From Sphingosinicella xenopeptidilytica (GTDB lineage Bacteria; Pseudomonadota; Alphaproteobacteria; Sphingomonadales; Sphingomonadaceae), in the NCBI RefSeq assembly GCF_042676985.1, contig NZ_JBHTIK010000010.1, forward strand, positions 11,707 through 75,706: a DNA stretch of 64,000 nt, read 5' to 3'. Positions 23,114 to 32,275 of this stretch are shown here, one piece after another. Under the pieces are notes generated by a model. The model ran no database searches and was not told the origin of the DNA. It saw only the letters and a list, made by a program, of their open reading frames with translations. Positions within the stretch are counted from its first letter, which is position 1, and each line of letters opens with the position of its first letter. Made by a program: the position numbers and the translations under genes.

Positions 23114-26100
23114 GCATCCGGCCCCTGCTCCCCGAACAGAAACGCGCTGCCGATCCTGAACTCAGCGCATGGGTTTCGGCCTCGGCGGGCACGGGGAAGA
23201 CGCAGGTGCTGACCGCGCGTGTGCTGCGTCTCCTGCTCGCGGGCGCGCGGCCGGACGGGCTGCTCGCGCTCACCTTCACCAAGGCGGCGGCGGCGGAGAT
23301 GCAGACGCGCATCTTCGAAACCCTGTCGCGCTGGGTGCGCGCGGATGATCAAACGCTTGCTGCCGAACTCGCCGCGATTGGTGCACCGTCCGACGAAGCC
23401 ACCTGCCGCCGCGCCCGCGCGCTGTTCGCCGAGGCGCTGGAGACGCGCGGCGGCCTCAAGGTGCAGACGCTGCACAGCTTCGCGAGCGCGCTGCTCGCCG
23501 CTTTCCCGCTCGAAGCCGGGATCGCGCCCGGCTACGAAACGCTCGACGATCGGAGCGCGCTTCGCATCCACGCCGAAACGCTCGCCGAACGGATCGGCAG
23601 CGGCGACGCGGCGCTGCTCGCCGATCTCGCGGACCTCTCCGTGCAGGGTGGAGAGGCGCGCGTGCAGGAGGTCATCGCGAAGCTGCTCGCCGGGCGCGCG
23701 GTGTTCGAAAATGTCTACAACACCGCTGTCGACTGGCGCGGCCTCGTGCGGCGGGGGCTTGGCCTTCCGGGCAGCGGCAGCCGAGACGAGGTGCTCGCCG
23801 CCGCGCTCGCCGACGAGGCCTTCGACTGGGAAACCGTGCGCGAATATGCGGCGGCGATGGCGGCATGGGGCACGAAGACAGGCCTTGAGGCCGCAGATGC
23901 GCTGGCGCGCGTATTGGGTGCGGCGGCGGAGGTGCGGCCCAATTTCCTCGAAGATCTGGTCGGCGCCGGTTTCCGCAAGGATGGCGAACGTCGCGCCGCG
24001 CCCAAGGGACTCGGCGATCTGCATGAGCGGTTCTGCACGGCCGTCGGTGCCGTGCGCGATCTCGCCGCCGGACTCGACCTTGCCGAGACGGCGGCGCTGC
24101 ACCTGCGCGTTGGCCATGCGCTCGCCGCCGCATACGAGACGCGCAAGGAAGCCGCGGGCGCGCTCGACTACGCCGATCTTATCGTCAAGGCCGCGCGGCT
24201 GCTCTCGACGCTCGCCGCGCCGTTCGTGCTTTACAAGCTCGACCAGCGCATCGACCACATCCTCGTCGACGAGGGGCAGGACACGAACGCCGCGCAGTGG
24301 GCGATCGTGGAGGCGATCGCGGACGAGTTCTTCGCAGGGACGGGCACACGCGACGAGGCGGAGACGTTCGCGCGCACGCAGTTCGCGGTCGGCGACTACA
24401 AGCAGGCGATTTTCGGCTTTCAGGGCACTGACCCGCGCGCGTTCGAGGCGGCGCGGGCCGCTGCCGAGCACCGGGCGCTAGGTGCGGACAAGCCCTTCGA
24501 AACGATCGACCTCGCGCTCAGCTTCCGCTCCGCGCCCGCCGTGCTCGATGTCGTCGATACGGTGGTGGAAACCGTCGGGCCTGCGGCCTTCGGCATCGAG
24601 GGTGACATCCCGCGCCACACTGCGCACCGCGCTGGTGCGGCCGGGGAGGTGGTGCTGTGGGCGCCCGTGACCGGCGCGCTTGAGGAGGATGAGGCGGAGG
24701 ACGCCGTCCCCGAGGATGCCGAGCGCACGCTTGCGGCGAGCATCGCGCGGCAGGTCTCCGGCTGGCTTGAGCGCGGCGAGATACTGGCCTCGAAGGGCCG
24801 GCCGATCGCGGCGGGCGACATCATGCTGCTCGTGCGTTCGCGCGGCAGCCTCGTGCCCGCGCTCGTTTCGGCGCTGATGGCGGCGCGCGTGCCGGTGGCG
24901 GGCGCGGATCGGCTGCGGCTTACCCAGCCGCTCGCGGTGCAGGATCTGCTCGCACTCGTCCGTTTCGCGCTCCAGCCGGGCGACGATCTTTCGCTCGCCG
25001 CGCTGCTCGTCTCGCCGTTCCTCGGCTGGTCGCAGGACGATCTCTATGGCCTCGCGTTCAAGCGGCGCGGCACGCTCTGGCGCACGTTGCGCGATCGCAC
25101 GGGTGAGGGCGACGACAAGGCCCGCGCCGCGGAAAACTGGCTCGGCAGGGTGCTCGCCCGCGCCGATTACATGGCGCCTTACGAGTTCCTCGAATACGTG
25201 CTGTCCGGCGAGCCGCAGGGCCGTCTGCGCCTGATCGCGCGGCTCGGCGAGGAGGCGCGCGATCCGATCGAGGAACTGCTCAATCAGGCGCTTGCTTACG
25301 AAGGCGCGAACACGCCGTCCCTGCAGGGCTTCCTGTCGTGGATCGAGGCGGACGACGTGGAGGTGAAGCGCGACGCCGAGGCCGCGCACGATGCCGTCCG
25401 CATCATGACGGTGCACGGCTCGAAGGGGCTGCAGGCGCCTATCGTCATCCTCGCCGACGCGGCCTCCGCCGTGCCCAAGGGCGCAAGGGCGCCGCTGCCG
25501 CTCGATCTGCCCGGCCTCGGCCCCGCGCCATTGTTCTTCGGCTCTTCGAAGATGCTCGTCGGCCCCGCGCGCGAGGCTTACGAGGCCGCGACGCGTGCCG
25601 AGGGCGAGGAGCACATGCGCCTGCTCTACGTGGCGCTTACCCGCGCCGAGGACCGGCTCTATGTCGGCGGCGCGCTTGGCAAGCGGCCCTCGAAGGCGAA
25701 GAGTTGGCACGGCCATGTCGCTGATGCGCTCGCGGCATTGGGTGCCGAGACTGTCGATGATGCCGTGTGGGGCGGCGTGCTGCGCCATGCCAGCGGCATG
25801 CCCGTACCCGTTGCGGTGCCCGCCAAAGCGGAGCCACGCGCCGCGACCGCGATACCCGCATGGGCGCTCGCGATGCCGCCGGAGGAGGAGCGCCCGCCGC
25901 GCCCTCTCGCGCCCTCCGCGCCGCAGGATGACGATCCGGCGGAGCCGCCGCCCGGCCCGGCGCTGCGCGCTGCGGCGCGACGCGGGCAGGTGCTGCACCA
26001 GCTTTTCGAGCGGATCGGCGGAGTGGCGCCTGAGAATCGCGCGGCGGCGATGCGTGCGTGGCTTCGCCGCAATGCGCCCGATCTGGATGCGGACGCGATC

Positions 26101-26427
26101 ACGATCGAAGTTGCGGGCGCGCTTGCCGATCCGGCGCTTGGCCCATGGTTCGCAGCGGATGCCTATGCGGAGGCGCCGCTATCGGCCGTTGTGGAGGACG
26201 TCGTGATCACCGGCACGATCGACCGGCTGATCGTGGGCGAAGACGTTGTGCGTGCACTCGATTTCAAGACCGGCCGCAACCCGCCTTCCGATCTTGCGGG
26301 TGTGCCGTCTCCGCACCTGCGCCAGATGCGCGCCTACCGCGATGCGCTCGCCCGCATCTTTCCCGGCCGCCGCATCGAAATCGCGCTGTTCTATACGGCC
26401 GCCCTGCGCCTGATCCGCGTCGATTGA
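23110..26427 (+). CDS. addA: double-strand break repair helicase-nuclease AddA
   Basis: UvrD-like 3'-5' helicase with a C-terminal nuclease, 1105 residues, partner of AddB. Walker A is SASAGTGKTQV at about residues 23-33, helicase motif Ia is LLALTFTKAAAAEM, motif II is HILVDEGQDTNAAQW, motif V is VHGSKGLQAPIVIL and motif VI is LLYVALTRAEDRLY. The RecB-type nuclease has GTIDRLIVGE and ALDFKTGRN, with Asp1051. The start chosen overlaps the addB stop (ATGA); an upstream in-frame codon at 23095 is less likely. Confidence 0.95.
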   Translation: MSIRPLLPEQKRAADPELSAWVSASAGTGKTQVLTARVLRLLLAGARPDGLLALTFTKAAAAEMQTRIFETLSRWVRADDQTLAAELAAIGAPSDEATCRRARALFAEALETRGGLKVQTLHSFASALLAAFPLEAGIAPGYETLDDRSALRIHAETLAERIGSGDAALLADLADLSVQGGEARVQEVIAKLLAGRAVFENVYNTAVDWRGLVRRGLGLPGSGSRDEVLAAALADEAFDWETVREYAAAMAAWGTKTGLEAADALARVLGAAAEVRPNFLEDLVGAGFRKDGERRAAPKGLGDLHERFCTAVGAVRDLAAGLDLAETAALHLRVGHALAAAYETRKEAAGALDYADLIVKAARLLSTLAAPFVLYKLDQRIDHILVDEGQDTNAAQWAIVEAIADEFFAGTGTRDEAETFARTQFAVGDYKQAIFGFQGTDPRAFEAARAAAEHRALGADKPFETIDLALSFRSAPAVLDVVDTVVETVGPAAFGIEGDIPRHTAHRAGAAGEVVLWAPVTGALEEDEAEDAVPEDAERTLAASIARQVSGWLERGEILASKGRPIAAGDIMLLVRSRGSLVPALVSALMAARVPVAGADRLRLTQPLAVQDLLALVRFALQPGDDLSLAALLVSPFLGWSQDDLYGLAFKRRGTLWRTLRDRTGEGDDKARAAENWLGRVLARADYMAPYEFLEYVLSGEPQGRLRLIARLGEEARDPIEELLNQALAYEGANTPSLQGFLSWIEADDVEVKRDAEAAHDAVRIMTVHGSKGLQAPIVILADAASAVPKGARAPLPLDLPGLGPAPLFFGSSKMLVGPAREAYEAATRAEGEEHMRLLYVALTRAEDRLYVGGALGKRPSKAKSWHGHVADALAALGAETVDDAVWGGVLRHASGMPVPVAVPAKAEPRAATAIPAWALAMPPEEERPPRPLAPSAPQDDDPAEPPPGPALRAAARRGQVLHQLFERIGGVAPENRAAAMRAWLRRNAPDLDADAITIEVAGALADPALGPWFAADAYAEAPLSAVVEDVVITGTIDRLIVGEDVVRALDFKTGRNPPSDLAGVPSPHLRQMRAYRDALARIFPGRRIEIALFYTAALRLIRVD

Positions 26428-26539
26428 TCTGAAAGCCCGGCTTTCCGTCCTGTCAGAAAAGCCTCGGGATATTTGGCCTTGAAGCGGTGCGGTTCAGTCT
26501 CCAGATTGCGGCGGAATAAGTCGTTTATGGAGACGTGTC

Positions 26540-26887
26540 ATGGGTTCCACCGCCATCACCCCGGAAAATTTCGAGGCCGAGGTCGCAAACGCCGGAAAGC
26601 CGGTTCTCGTCGATTTCTGGGCGCCGTGGTGCGGGCCGTGCCGTCAGATCGCCCCGGCGCTCGAGGAGCTTTCGGAGGAACTCGGCGATCAGGTGACGAT
26701 CGCCAAGCTCAACACCGACGATCATCCCGAGCTTGCCTCGCAGTTCGGCATCCGCGGCATCCCGACGATGATCCTGTTCAAGGACGGCAAACCCGCCGCC
26801 ACCAAGGTGGGCGCGCAGCCGAAATCGATGATCAAGGACTGGCTGGTCGGCGAGCTCGCCGAAGATGTGTCCAGACAGCAGGGCTAA
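26540..26887 (+). CDS. trxA: thioredoxin
   Basis: Small disulfide reductase of 115 residues. The active site WCGPC is at residues 30-34 in VDFWAPWCGPCRQIAP; the conserved cis-Pro segment is GIRGIPTMILFKDGK. It would be kept reduced by thioredoxin reductase and serve ribonucleotide reductase, peroxiredoxins and methionine sulfoxide reductases. It lies 112 bases after addA, a gap long enough for its own promoter. Its end overlaps the convergent MFS gene by 4 bases. Confidence 0.96.
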   Translation: MGSTAITPENFEAEVANAGKPVLVDFWAPWCGPCRQIAPALEELSEELGDQVTIAKLNTDDHPELASQFGIRGIPTMILFKDGKPAATKVGAQPKSMIKDWLVGELAEDVSRQQG

Positions 26888-28122
26888 GCAGGGGTCTGCG
26901 TTTCCGCTCCCGTTGCGGTTTCCGCCAGTGCTGCGCGGCGGCTAACGAACGCCGCCAGCACGGCGCCTGCCGCAAGAATGCCCGCCGCGATCAGGAAGCT
27001 GACGCCGGGCGCATCGCCCACGGTCATTTCGTACATCCAGCCGAAGAACAGCGGCGAGGCGATGCCCGCGATGCTGCCGACGCTCATGTTCGCGCCCTGA
27101 AGCTGGCCCTGCTCGCTTTCGGAAACGCGGCGCGTCATCAGCGATTGCAGCGTCGGCATAGCGAGCGCCCAGAGTGCGTTCGGGAACAGCGCCAGCGTGA
27201 AGAGGAGGCCGGTGGGCGCGAGGCCCATGCTCGCAAGGCCGAGGCTCCCCATCACCAGCCCTGTCACCATCGTCCGCCGGTCGCCCCAGCGCTTCACCGC
27301 CGGGCCGACCAGCCCCGCCTGCACGATCATCTCGAGGATGCCCGCGAGTGCGAGCGCAAAGCCGAGGTACATCGGGGTCCAGCCGTGCTTGTGCGCGGCG
27401 TAGAGCACGAACACCACGGAGAACACGTGGTGCGCGAAGTAGAGCAGGAAGTTCACGACTGCGAGCCCTGAGAGTTCCGGGTGCGAGCGCAGCAGTTTGA
27501 GCGCGCCGAACGGGTTCGCGCGCGTCCACGAAAACGCCATGCGCCGCTCCTGCGGCAGCGATTCCGGCAGGATGAACAGACCGTAGAGGAAGGTGATGCC
27601 GGAGAGCACCGCCGCTGCCCAGAAGGGCGCGCGGGGGCTGATCTCGCCGAGGACGCCGCCGATCAGCGGCCCCGCGATGAACCCCGCGCTGAATGCCGCG
27701 CCGACGAGCCCGTAGCCGCGGGCGCGCTGATCGGGCTCGGTGATGTCGGCCATGTAAGCGAACACGGCGGTGAAGCTCGATGAGGTGATGCCGCCGATCA
27801 TGCGGCCGACGGCGAGCCACCAGAGGTCTGGCGCCAGCGCCATCAGGATCCAGTCGAGTGTCAGGCCGGCGGTCGAAATCAGGATCGTCGGCCGCCGCCC
27901 GAAGCGGTCGGAGATCGAGCCGATGATCGGTGAGCAGAGGAACTGCATCCCCGCCCAGATCGCGACCATGATGCCGTTCCAGTAGCCGGCCGCAGCCTCC
28001 GACCCCACGAAGCCCTCGATGAGGGCGGGCAGAACGGGAATCACGATCCCCATCGCCATCACGTCGAGCACGGCGACGGCGAGGATGAAAGCGATTGCGG
28101 GACGGGATGACGCGGACGACAT
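26884..28122 (-). CDS. MFS transporter of the TetA/DHA1 type
   Basis: A 12-helix drug/proton antiporter-type protein of 412 residues. Helix 1 contains DVMAMGIVIPVLPALIEGF, as in TetA proteins, and the loop between helices 2 and 3 is GSISDRFGRRPTILIS (motif A). The loop before the second half is charged, and a second motif-A-like loop reads KRWGDRRTMV. A poorly conserved tail after residue 395 is Thr/Glu-rich. Substrate not predictable; TetA-like sequence does not prove tetracycline export. It ends convergently on trxA. Confidence 0.87.
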   Translation of the reverse strand: MSSASSRPAIAFILAVAVLDVMAMGIVIPVLPALIEGFVGSEAAAGYWNGIMVAIWAGMQFLCSPIIGSISDRFGRRPTILISTAGLTLDWILMALAPDLWWLAVGRMIGGITSSSFTAVFAYMADITEPDQRARGYGLVGAAFSAGFIAGPLIGGVLGEISPRAPFWAAAVLSGITFLYGLFILPESLPQERRMAFSWTRANPFGALKLLRSHPELSGLAVVNFLLYFAHHVFSVVFVLYAAHKHGWTPMYLGFALALAGILEMIVQAGLVGPAVKRWGDRRTMVTGLVMGSLGLASMGLAPTGLLFTLALFPNALWALAMPTLQSLMTRRVSESEQGQLQGANMSVGSIAGIASPLFFGWMYEMTVGDAPGVSFLIAAGILAAGAVLAAFVSRRAALAETATGAETQTPA

Positions 28123-28181
28123 GGCCGGGCGCTCATAGCCGCGCGCGGGCGCGGCGTCACGCGGGAGATTAGGGACGAGGT

Positions 28182-28484
28182 CTAGACGTCGTCGCTGCCG
28201 TAGGCGCCGCCTTCATTTTCCATGCGGTCTATGGCGCGCACATCCTTCGTCGTGAACTTGAGGCGGACGCCCATGCCGCCATCACGGTTCTCCGGCAGGA
28301 ACACGGCGCCGCCCGCTTCCAGCGCCAACCGCAGGCGGTGCCGCGCATCGGGATCAAGGTCGGTGCCGCCGGTCTCGAACGCGAGCAGGACCTCTTCGTC
28401 CAGCCCGGCGGCCCTGGCGACATGATCGCGAGGCCAGCGTACCAGCGCCCTTGCTGCCCGGGCCTGCGGTCCGATGATCGTCAC
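28182..28484 (-). CDS. small helix-turn-helix-like (XRE-related) protein
   Basis: A 100-residue protein starting at a GTG at 28484 (read as MTIIGPQARAARALVRW). The pattern ARAARALVRWPRDHVARAAGLDEEVLLAFE resembles the short XRE-type helix-turn-helix proteins common in alphaproteobacteria. It is followed by a C-terminal GGAVFLPENRDGGMGVRLKF, as in that group. The DNA-contact helix is poorly conserved, so it may no longer bind DNA. GGGAG precedes the GTG. It starts 11 bases after the argJ stop on the same strand, so it is probably the last gene of an argJ transcript. Confidence 0.7.
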   Translation of the reverse strand: MTIIGPQARAARALVRWPRDHVARAAGLDEEVLLAFETGGTDLDPDARHRLRLALEAGGAVFLPENRDGGMGVRLKFTTKDVRAIDRMENEGGAYGSDDV

Positions 28485-28495
28485 GGCGGGTCTCC

Positions 28496-29734
28496 CTAGC
28501 TTCGATAGTCGGCGTTGATCGAAATGTAGCCGTGCGTCAGGTCGCAGGTCCACACCGTGGCGCGGCCTTGCCCAAGGCCGAGGTCGACGCCGATCTCGAT
28601 TTCCTGGCCTTTGAGGTGCGCGGCGACCGGCGCCTCGTCGTAGCCGTCGACGACCATGCCGTCTTTCGCGACGACCGTATCGCCGAAGCGCACCGAGAGT
28701 TTGTCGCGGTCGGCGGGTTCGCCGGCCTTGCCGACCGCCATCACGACGCGGCCCCAGTTGGCGTCCTCGCCGGCCACAGCTGTCTTCACCAGCGGCGAGT
28801 TGGCGATGGAGAGTGCGATGCGTTTGGCGGAGGCGTCATCGGTCGCGCCTTCGACGTTCACGGCGATCAGCTTCTGCGCGCCTTCGCCGTCGCGCACCAC
28901 CTGCTGCGCGAGGTCGCGGCAGACCTGCGTGAACGCGGCCTGGAGGGCGTCGGCGCCCGGAGAGTCCGGGCCGGTGATCTCGGCGTTCTTCGCCGCGCCG
29001 GTCGCGAAGGCGAGGAGGGTGTCGCTGGTCGAGGTGTCACTGTCGACGGTGATGGCGTGGAAGCTGAGGTCGGTCGCGGCCGCGAGCATCGTCTTCAGGT
29101 AGGCGGGGGAGACGGCGGCGTCGGTGAAGACGAAGGCGAGCATCGTCGCCATGTCGGGCGCGATCATGCCCGAGCCCTTGGCGATGCCGACGACCGCGAC
29201 GGTGCGGTCGCCGATGATGGCGGTGGCGCCGGCGCCCTTCGCAAACGTATCGGTCGTCATGATCGTCGAGGCGGCGTGGAGCCAGCTTGCGTCGGAGCCT
29301 ACGGAGAGCTTGCTGAACGCCTGCCGGAGGCCGTCCTTCGCCTTGTCTTCGGGGAGGGGCACGCCGATCACGCCTGTCGAGGCGAGGAAGATCTCATCGC
29401 GCGCGATGCCGAGTTCGCCGGCGACGGTTGCGAGGATCGTGTCGCACGCGGCCTTGCCGCGGCGCCCGGTGAAGGCGTTCGAGTTGCCTGCGTTCACGAC
29501 GAGCGCGCGGGCCTTTCCGCCGGAAAGCGCACCGCGGCACCATTCGACCTCAGGCGAGGGGCACTTCGATGTCGTCGTCAGCCCCGCCACCACGGTGCCT
29601 TCGGCGAACTCGCCGAGCAGCAGGTCGGCCCGGTCCCAGCTCTTGTACCCCGCGCGCGCGGTCGCAAGGCGTACGCCTTCGATGTCGGGCAGCTTGGGGA
29701 ATTTCTCGGGGGCCAGCGGCGAACGGTCGTGCAT
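28496..29734 (-). CDS. argJ: bifunctional ornithine acetyltransferase / N-acetylglutamate synthase
   Basis: Recycles the acetyl group from acetylornithine to glutamate in arginine synthesis. It has 412 residues. The precursor cleaves itself before the Thr of KGSGMIAPDMATMLAF (new N-terminal Thr nucleophile), giving alpha and beta chains; that motif is intact. Also seen: LTTTSKCPSPEVEWCRG and the C-terminal end YISINADYRS. Two ATGs lie in tandem at 29737 and 29734; GAGG is 6 bases from the second, so I took it. The frame is open further upstream but has no ribosome site. It is divergent from the ATP-grasp operon. Confidence 0.94.
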   Translation of the reverse strand: MHDRSPLAPEKFPKLPDIEGVRLATARAGYKSWDRADLLLGEFAEGTVVAGLTTTSKCPSPEVEWCRGALSGGKARALVVNAGNSNAFTGRRGKAACDTILATVAGELGIARDEIFLASTGVIGVPLPEDKAKDGLRQAFSKLSVGSDASWLHAASTIMTTDTFAKGAGATAIIGDRTVAVVGIAKGSGMIAPDMATMLAFVFTDAAVSPAYLKTMLAAATDLSFHAITVDSDTSTSDTLLAFATGAAKNAEITGPDSPGADALQAAFTQVCRDLAQQVVRDGEGAQKLIAVNVEGATDDASAKRIALSIANSPLVKTAVAGEDANWGRVVMAVGKAGEPADRDKLSVRFGDTVVAKDGMVVDGYDEAPVAAHLKGQEIEIGVDLGLGQGRATVWTCDLTHGYISINADYRS

Positions 29735-29837
29735 CATCGTCCTCGTGAATGGAACTGATCCTGCGTTTAGGCCACTGCGGCGTTTTGGTCGAGCCGCAAG
29801 AGGGGACTCGCCAACCCGATTCCGCCGCGTTAGGCTC

Positions 29838-31313
29838 ATGTCCAACGATAAGGATCAAACGGCGAGCAGAGACGAAGGAGCGCAGGTTTTAAGGGGGAAA
29901 CGCATTTCGACGTTCAACGAAATGTACGACGGGGAAACGGTTCGCGGACCCTATCTCGACCTTTCGGGTTGGGTGACGGACATGCCGCCCGACCTCCTCG
30001 ATCTGAAGCGTGCCGAGGCTGACGCCCTGTTCCGTCGCATCGGCATCACCTTCGCGGTTTACGGCGAGGGCGGCGATCCCGAACGGCTCATCCCTTTCGA
30101 CATCTTCCCACGCGTGTTCACCGCGCACGAATGGCGGCGGCTGGAGCGCGGCGTGAAGCAGCGCGCGCAGGCGCTCAATGCCTTCCTCCGCGACGTTTAC
30201 GACCGCGCCGAAATCGTCCGTGCCGGGCGCATCCCGGCCGAGCGCATTTTCCAGAATGCCGCCTATGAACCGGCGGTCGTGGGCATCCAGCCGCCGCGCG
30301 GCATCTACAGCCACATCGTGGGCGTCGATCTCGTGCGTACCGGCCCGAGCGATTTCTTCGTGCTCGAAGACAATTGCCGCACGCCGTCGGGCGTTTCGTA
30401 CATGCTGGAAAACCGGGAAATCATGATGCGCATGTTCCCGGACCTCTTCCAGCGGAACCGCGTCGAGCCGGTGGAGGACTATCCGAACCAGCTCCGGCGC
30501 ACGCTGATGAGCGTCGCGCCGGGAAGCTGCAAAGGGGAGCCCACGGTTGTGCTGCTCACGCCCGGCTCGCTCAACAGCGCCTATTACGAGCACTCGTTCC
30601 TCGCCGATCAGATGGGCGTCGAGCTTGTCGAGGGGCAGGATCTCTTCGTGGACGGCGACCATGTCTACATGCGCACCACGATGGGGCCGAAGCGCGTGGA
30701 CGTGATCTACCGCCGCATCGACGACGATTTCCTCGATCCGCTCTGCTTCCGCCCCGATTCGATGCTCGGCGTACCGGGGCTGATGAACGTGTACCGCGCG
30801 GGCAATGTCGCCATCGCCTCGGCGCCCGGCGCGGGTGTCGCGGACGACAAGGCGATCTACACCTACGTGCCCGAGATGATCCGCTTCTACCTCGGCGAGG
30901 AGCCGGTGCTTTCCAACGTGCCGACGTGGCAGTGCGGAAAGCCGGATGAACTCACTTATGTGCTCGAACATCTGCCCGAGCTGGTGGTGAAAGAGGTGCA
31001 CGGCTCGGGCGGCTACGGGATGCTCGTCGGCCCCGCCTCGACGAAGGACGAGATCGAGGCCTACGCCCGGCGCATCAAGGCCAATCCCGGCGAGTTCATC
31101 GCGCAGCCGACGCTTGCGCTTTCGACGAGCCCGACCTTCGTCGACAGCGGCCTTGCGCCGCGCCACGTCGATCTCCGGCCCTACTGCCTCGTCGGCGAAC
31201 GCATCCACCTGTGCGCGGGCGGCCTCACGCGCGTCGCGCTTCGCGAGGGCTCGCTCGTCGTCAACTCCTCGCAGGGCGGCGGCGTGAAAGACACGTGGGT
31301 GTTGGCGGACTGA
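29838..31313 (+). CDS. circularly permuted ATP-grasp family protein
   Basis: A 491-residue protein of the circularly permuted ATP-grasp type (COG2308), predicted to be an amide or peptide ligase. Seen: FNEMYDGETVRGPYLDLSGW near the N-terminus, ERIFQNAAYEPAVVGIQPP, the acidic metal/ATP run FFVLEDNCRTPSGVSYMLEN, and VVKEVHGSGGYGMLVGP, a probable Gly-rich nucleotide loop. The C-terminal LCAGGLTRVALREGSLVVNS is typical. The start at 29838 has AGG close by; the frame is open upstream only as a shadow of argJ. First gene of a four-gene set with alpha-E, transglutaminase and Anbu. The substrate is unknown. Confidence 0.9.
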   Translation: MSNDKDQTASRDEGAQVLRGKRISTFNEMYDGETVRGPYLDLSGWVTDMPPDLLDLKRAEADALFRRIGITFAVYGEGGDPERLIPFDIFPRVFTAHEWRRLERGVKQRAQALNAFLRDVYDRAEIVRAGRIPAERIFQNAAYEPAVVGIQPPRGIYSHIVGVDLVRTGPSDFFVLEDNCRTPSGVSYMLENREIMMRMFPDLFQRNRVEPVEDYPNQLRRTLMSVAPGSCKGEPTVVLLTPGSLNSAYYEHSFLADQMGVELVEGQDLFVDGDHVYMRTTMGPKRVDVIYRRIDDDFLDPLCFRPDSMLGVPGLMNVYRAGNVAIASAPGAGVADDKAIYTYVPEMIRFYLGEEPVLSNVPTWQCGKPDELTYVLEHLPELVVKEVHGSGGYGMLVGPASTKDEIEAYARRIKANPGEFIAQPTLALSTSPTFVDSGLAPRHVDLRPYCLVGERIHLCAGGLTRVALREGSLVVNSSQGGGVKDTWVLAD

Positions 31314-31315
31314 AG

Positions 31316-32275
31316 ATGACCATGCTGAGCCGCACCGCCGAGAACCTTTTCTGGATGACCCGCTACATGGAGCGGGCCGAAACGATGGCGCGGCTGCTGG
31401 AGGTCGGCTACCGGATCGCGCTGATGCCCTCGGTCGGCGCTGGGCATCAAAACGACTGGGCCTCTATCCTTTCCGCCTCGGGCGGGGCGGCGGATTTCGC
31501 CTCGCGCTACGATGGCGAGACGACGCCCGCCACGGTCGAAGCCTTCCTGTTCTTCGACCGCGAAAACACCTCGTCTGTGGCGAACTGCATTGCCCGCGCG
31601 CGCGACAACGCGCGGGTCGTCCGCACCGCCGTCACCAGCGAGGTGTGGGACGCGCTGAACGGCGCCTTCCAGGACCTGAAGAGCTTCGAGCGGCGCGGGC
31701 CGGGCCGCACCGACCTGATGACGCTCTGCGACTGGACCAAGCGGCAGACCGCGCTGCTGCGCGGCGCCATCGAAAGCACGCAGCTGCAGCAGGACGGCTA
31801 CGACTTCATGAACCTCGGCTACTACATCGAGCGCGCCGACAACACGGCGCGGATGCTCGATGTGAAATACTACGTGCTGCTGCCGGTGACGGACCGTGTC
31901 GGCGGCGGCGTCGACAACTACCAGTGGACGACGCTGCTGCGCGCCATGTCGGTGTTCCGTGCGTTCCACTGGGCTTACGGTGGGGACTATACGCCGGGGA
32001 AGATCGCGCACTTCCTGATCCTCAACAAATCCTGCCCGCGCTCGCTCATCCACTGCGCCGAGCAGACCAACTATCACCTCGCGCGCCTCTCCCGCGCCTA
32101 TGGTCAGCGCACGAAGCCGCACCAGACGGCGCGCACGATCCTCGCCGAGCTTGCCGACGCCGACATCGACGATGTCGTCTTTTCCGGTCTCCACGAGTTC
32201 CTCACCGGCCATATCGGCCGCACCGCCGCGCTCGGCAGCGAGATCGCGGACACGTATCTGTTCGGGGGCGGCTGA
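31316..32275 (+). CDS. alpha-E domain-containing protein
   Basis: An almost wholly helical protein of 319 residues from the alpha-E family (COG2307), uncharacterised but nearly always coded beside circularly permuted ATP-grasp genes. Seen: MLSRTAENLFWMTRYMERAE at the start, the repeated pattern NLGYYIERADNTARMLDVKY, and FLILNKSCPRSLIHC. The conserved charged helix faces suggest a partner or scaffold for the ligase. The ATG is 2 bases after the ATP-grasp stop; a second ATG at 31322 is an alternative. It overlaps the next gene by one base (TGATG). Confidence 0.88.
   Translation: MTMLSRTAENLFWMTRYMERAETMARLLEVGYRIALMPSVGAGHQNDWASILSASGGAADFASRYDGETTPATVEAFLFFDRENTSSVANCIARARDNARVVRTAVTSEVWDALNGAFQDLKSFERRGPGRTDLMTLCDWTKRQTALLRGAIESTQLQQDGYDFMNLGYYIERADNTARMLDVKYYVLLPVTDRVGGGVDNYQWTTLLRAMSVFRAFHWAYGGDYTPGKIAHFLILNKSCPRSLIHCAEQTNYHLARLSRAYGQRTKPHQTARTILAELADADIDDVVFSGLHEFLTGHIGRTAALGSEIADTYLFGGG

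Noticed and set aside
26432..26446. A terminator after addA (GAAAGCC-C-GGCTTTC)
   Set aside because: The stem is short with a one-base spacer and no T-run follows on either strand.
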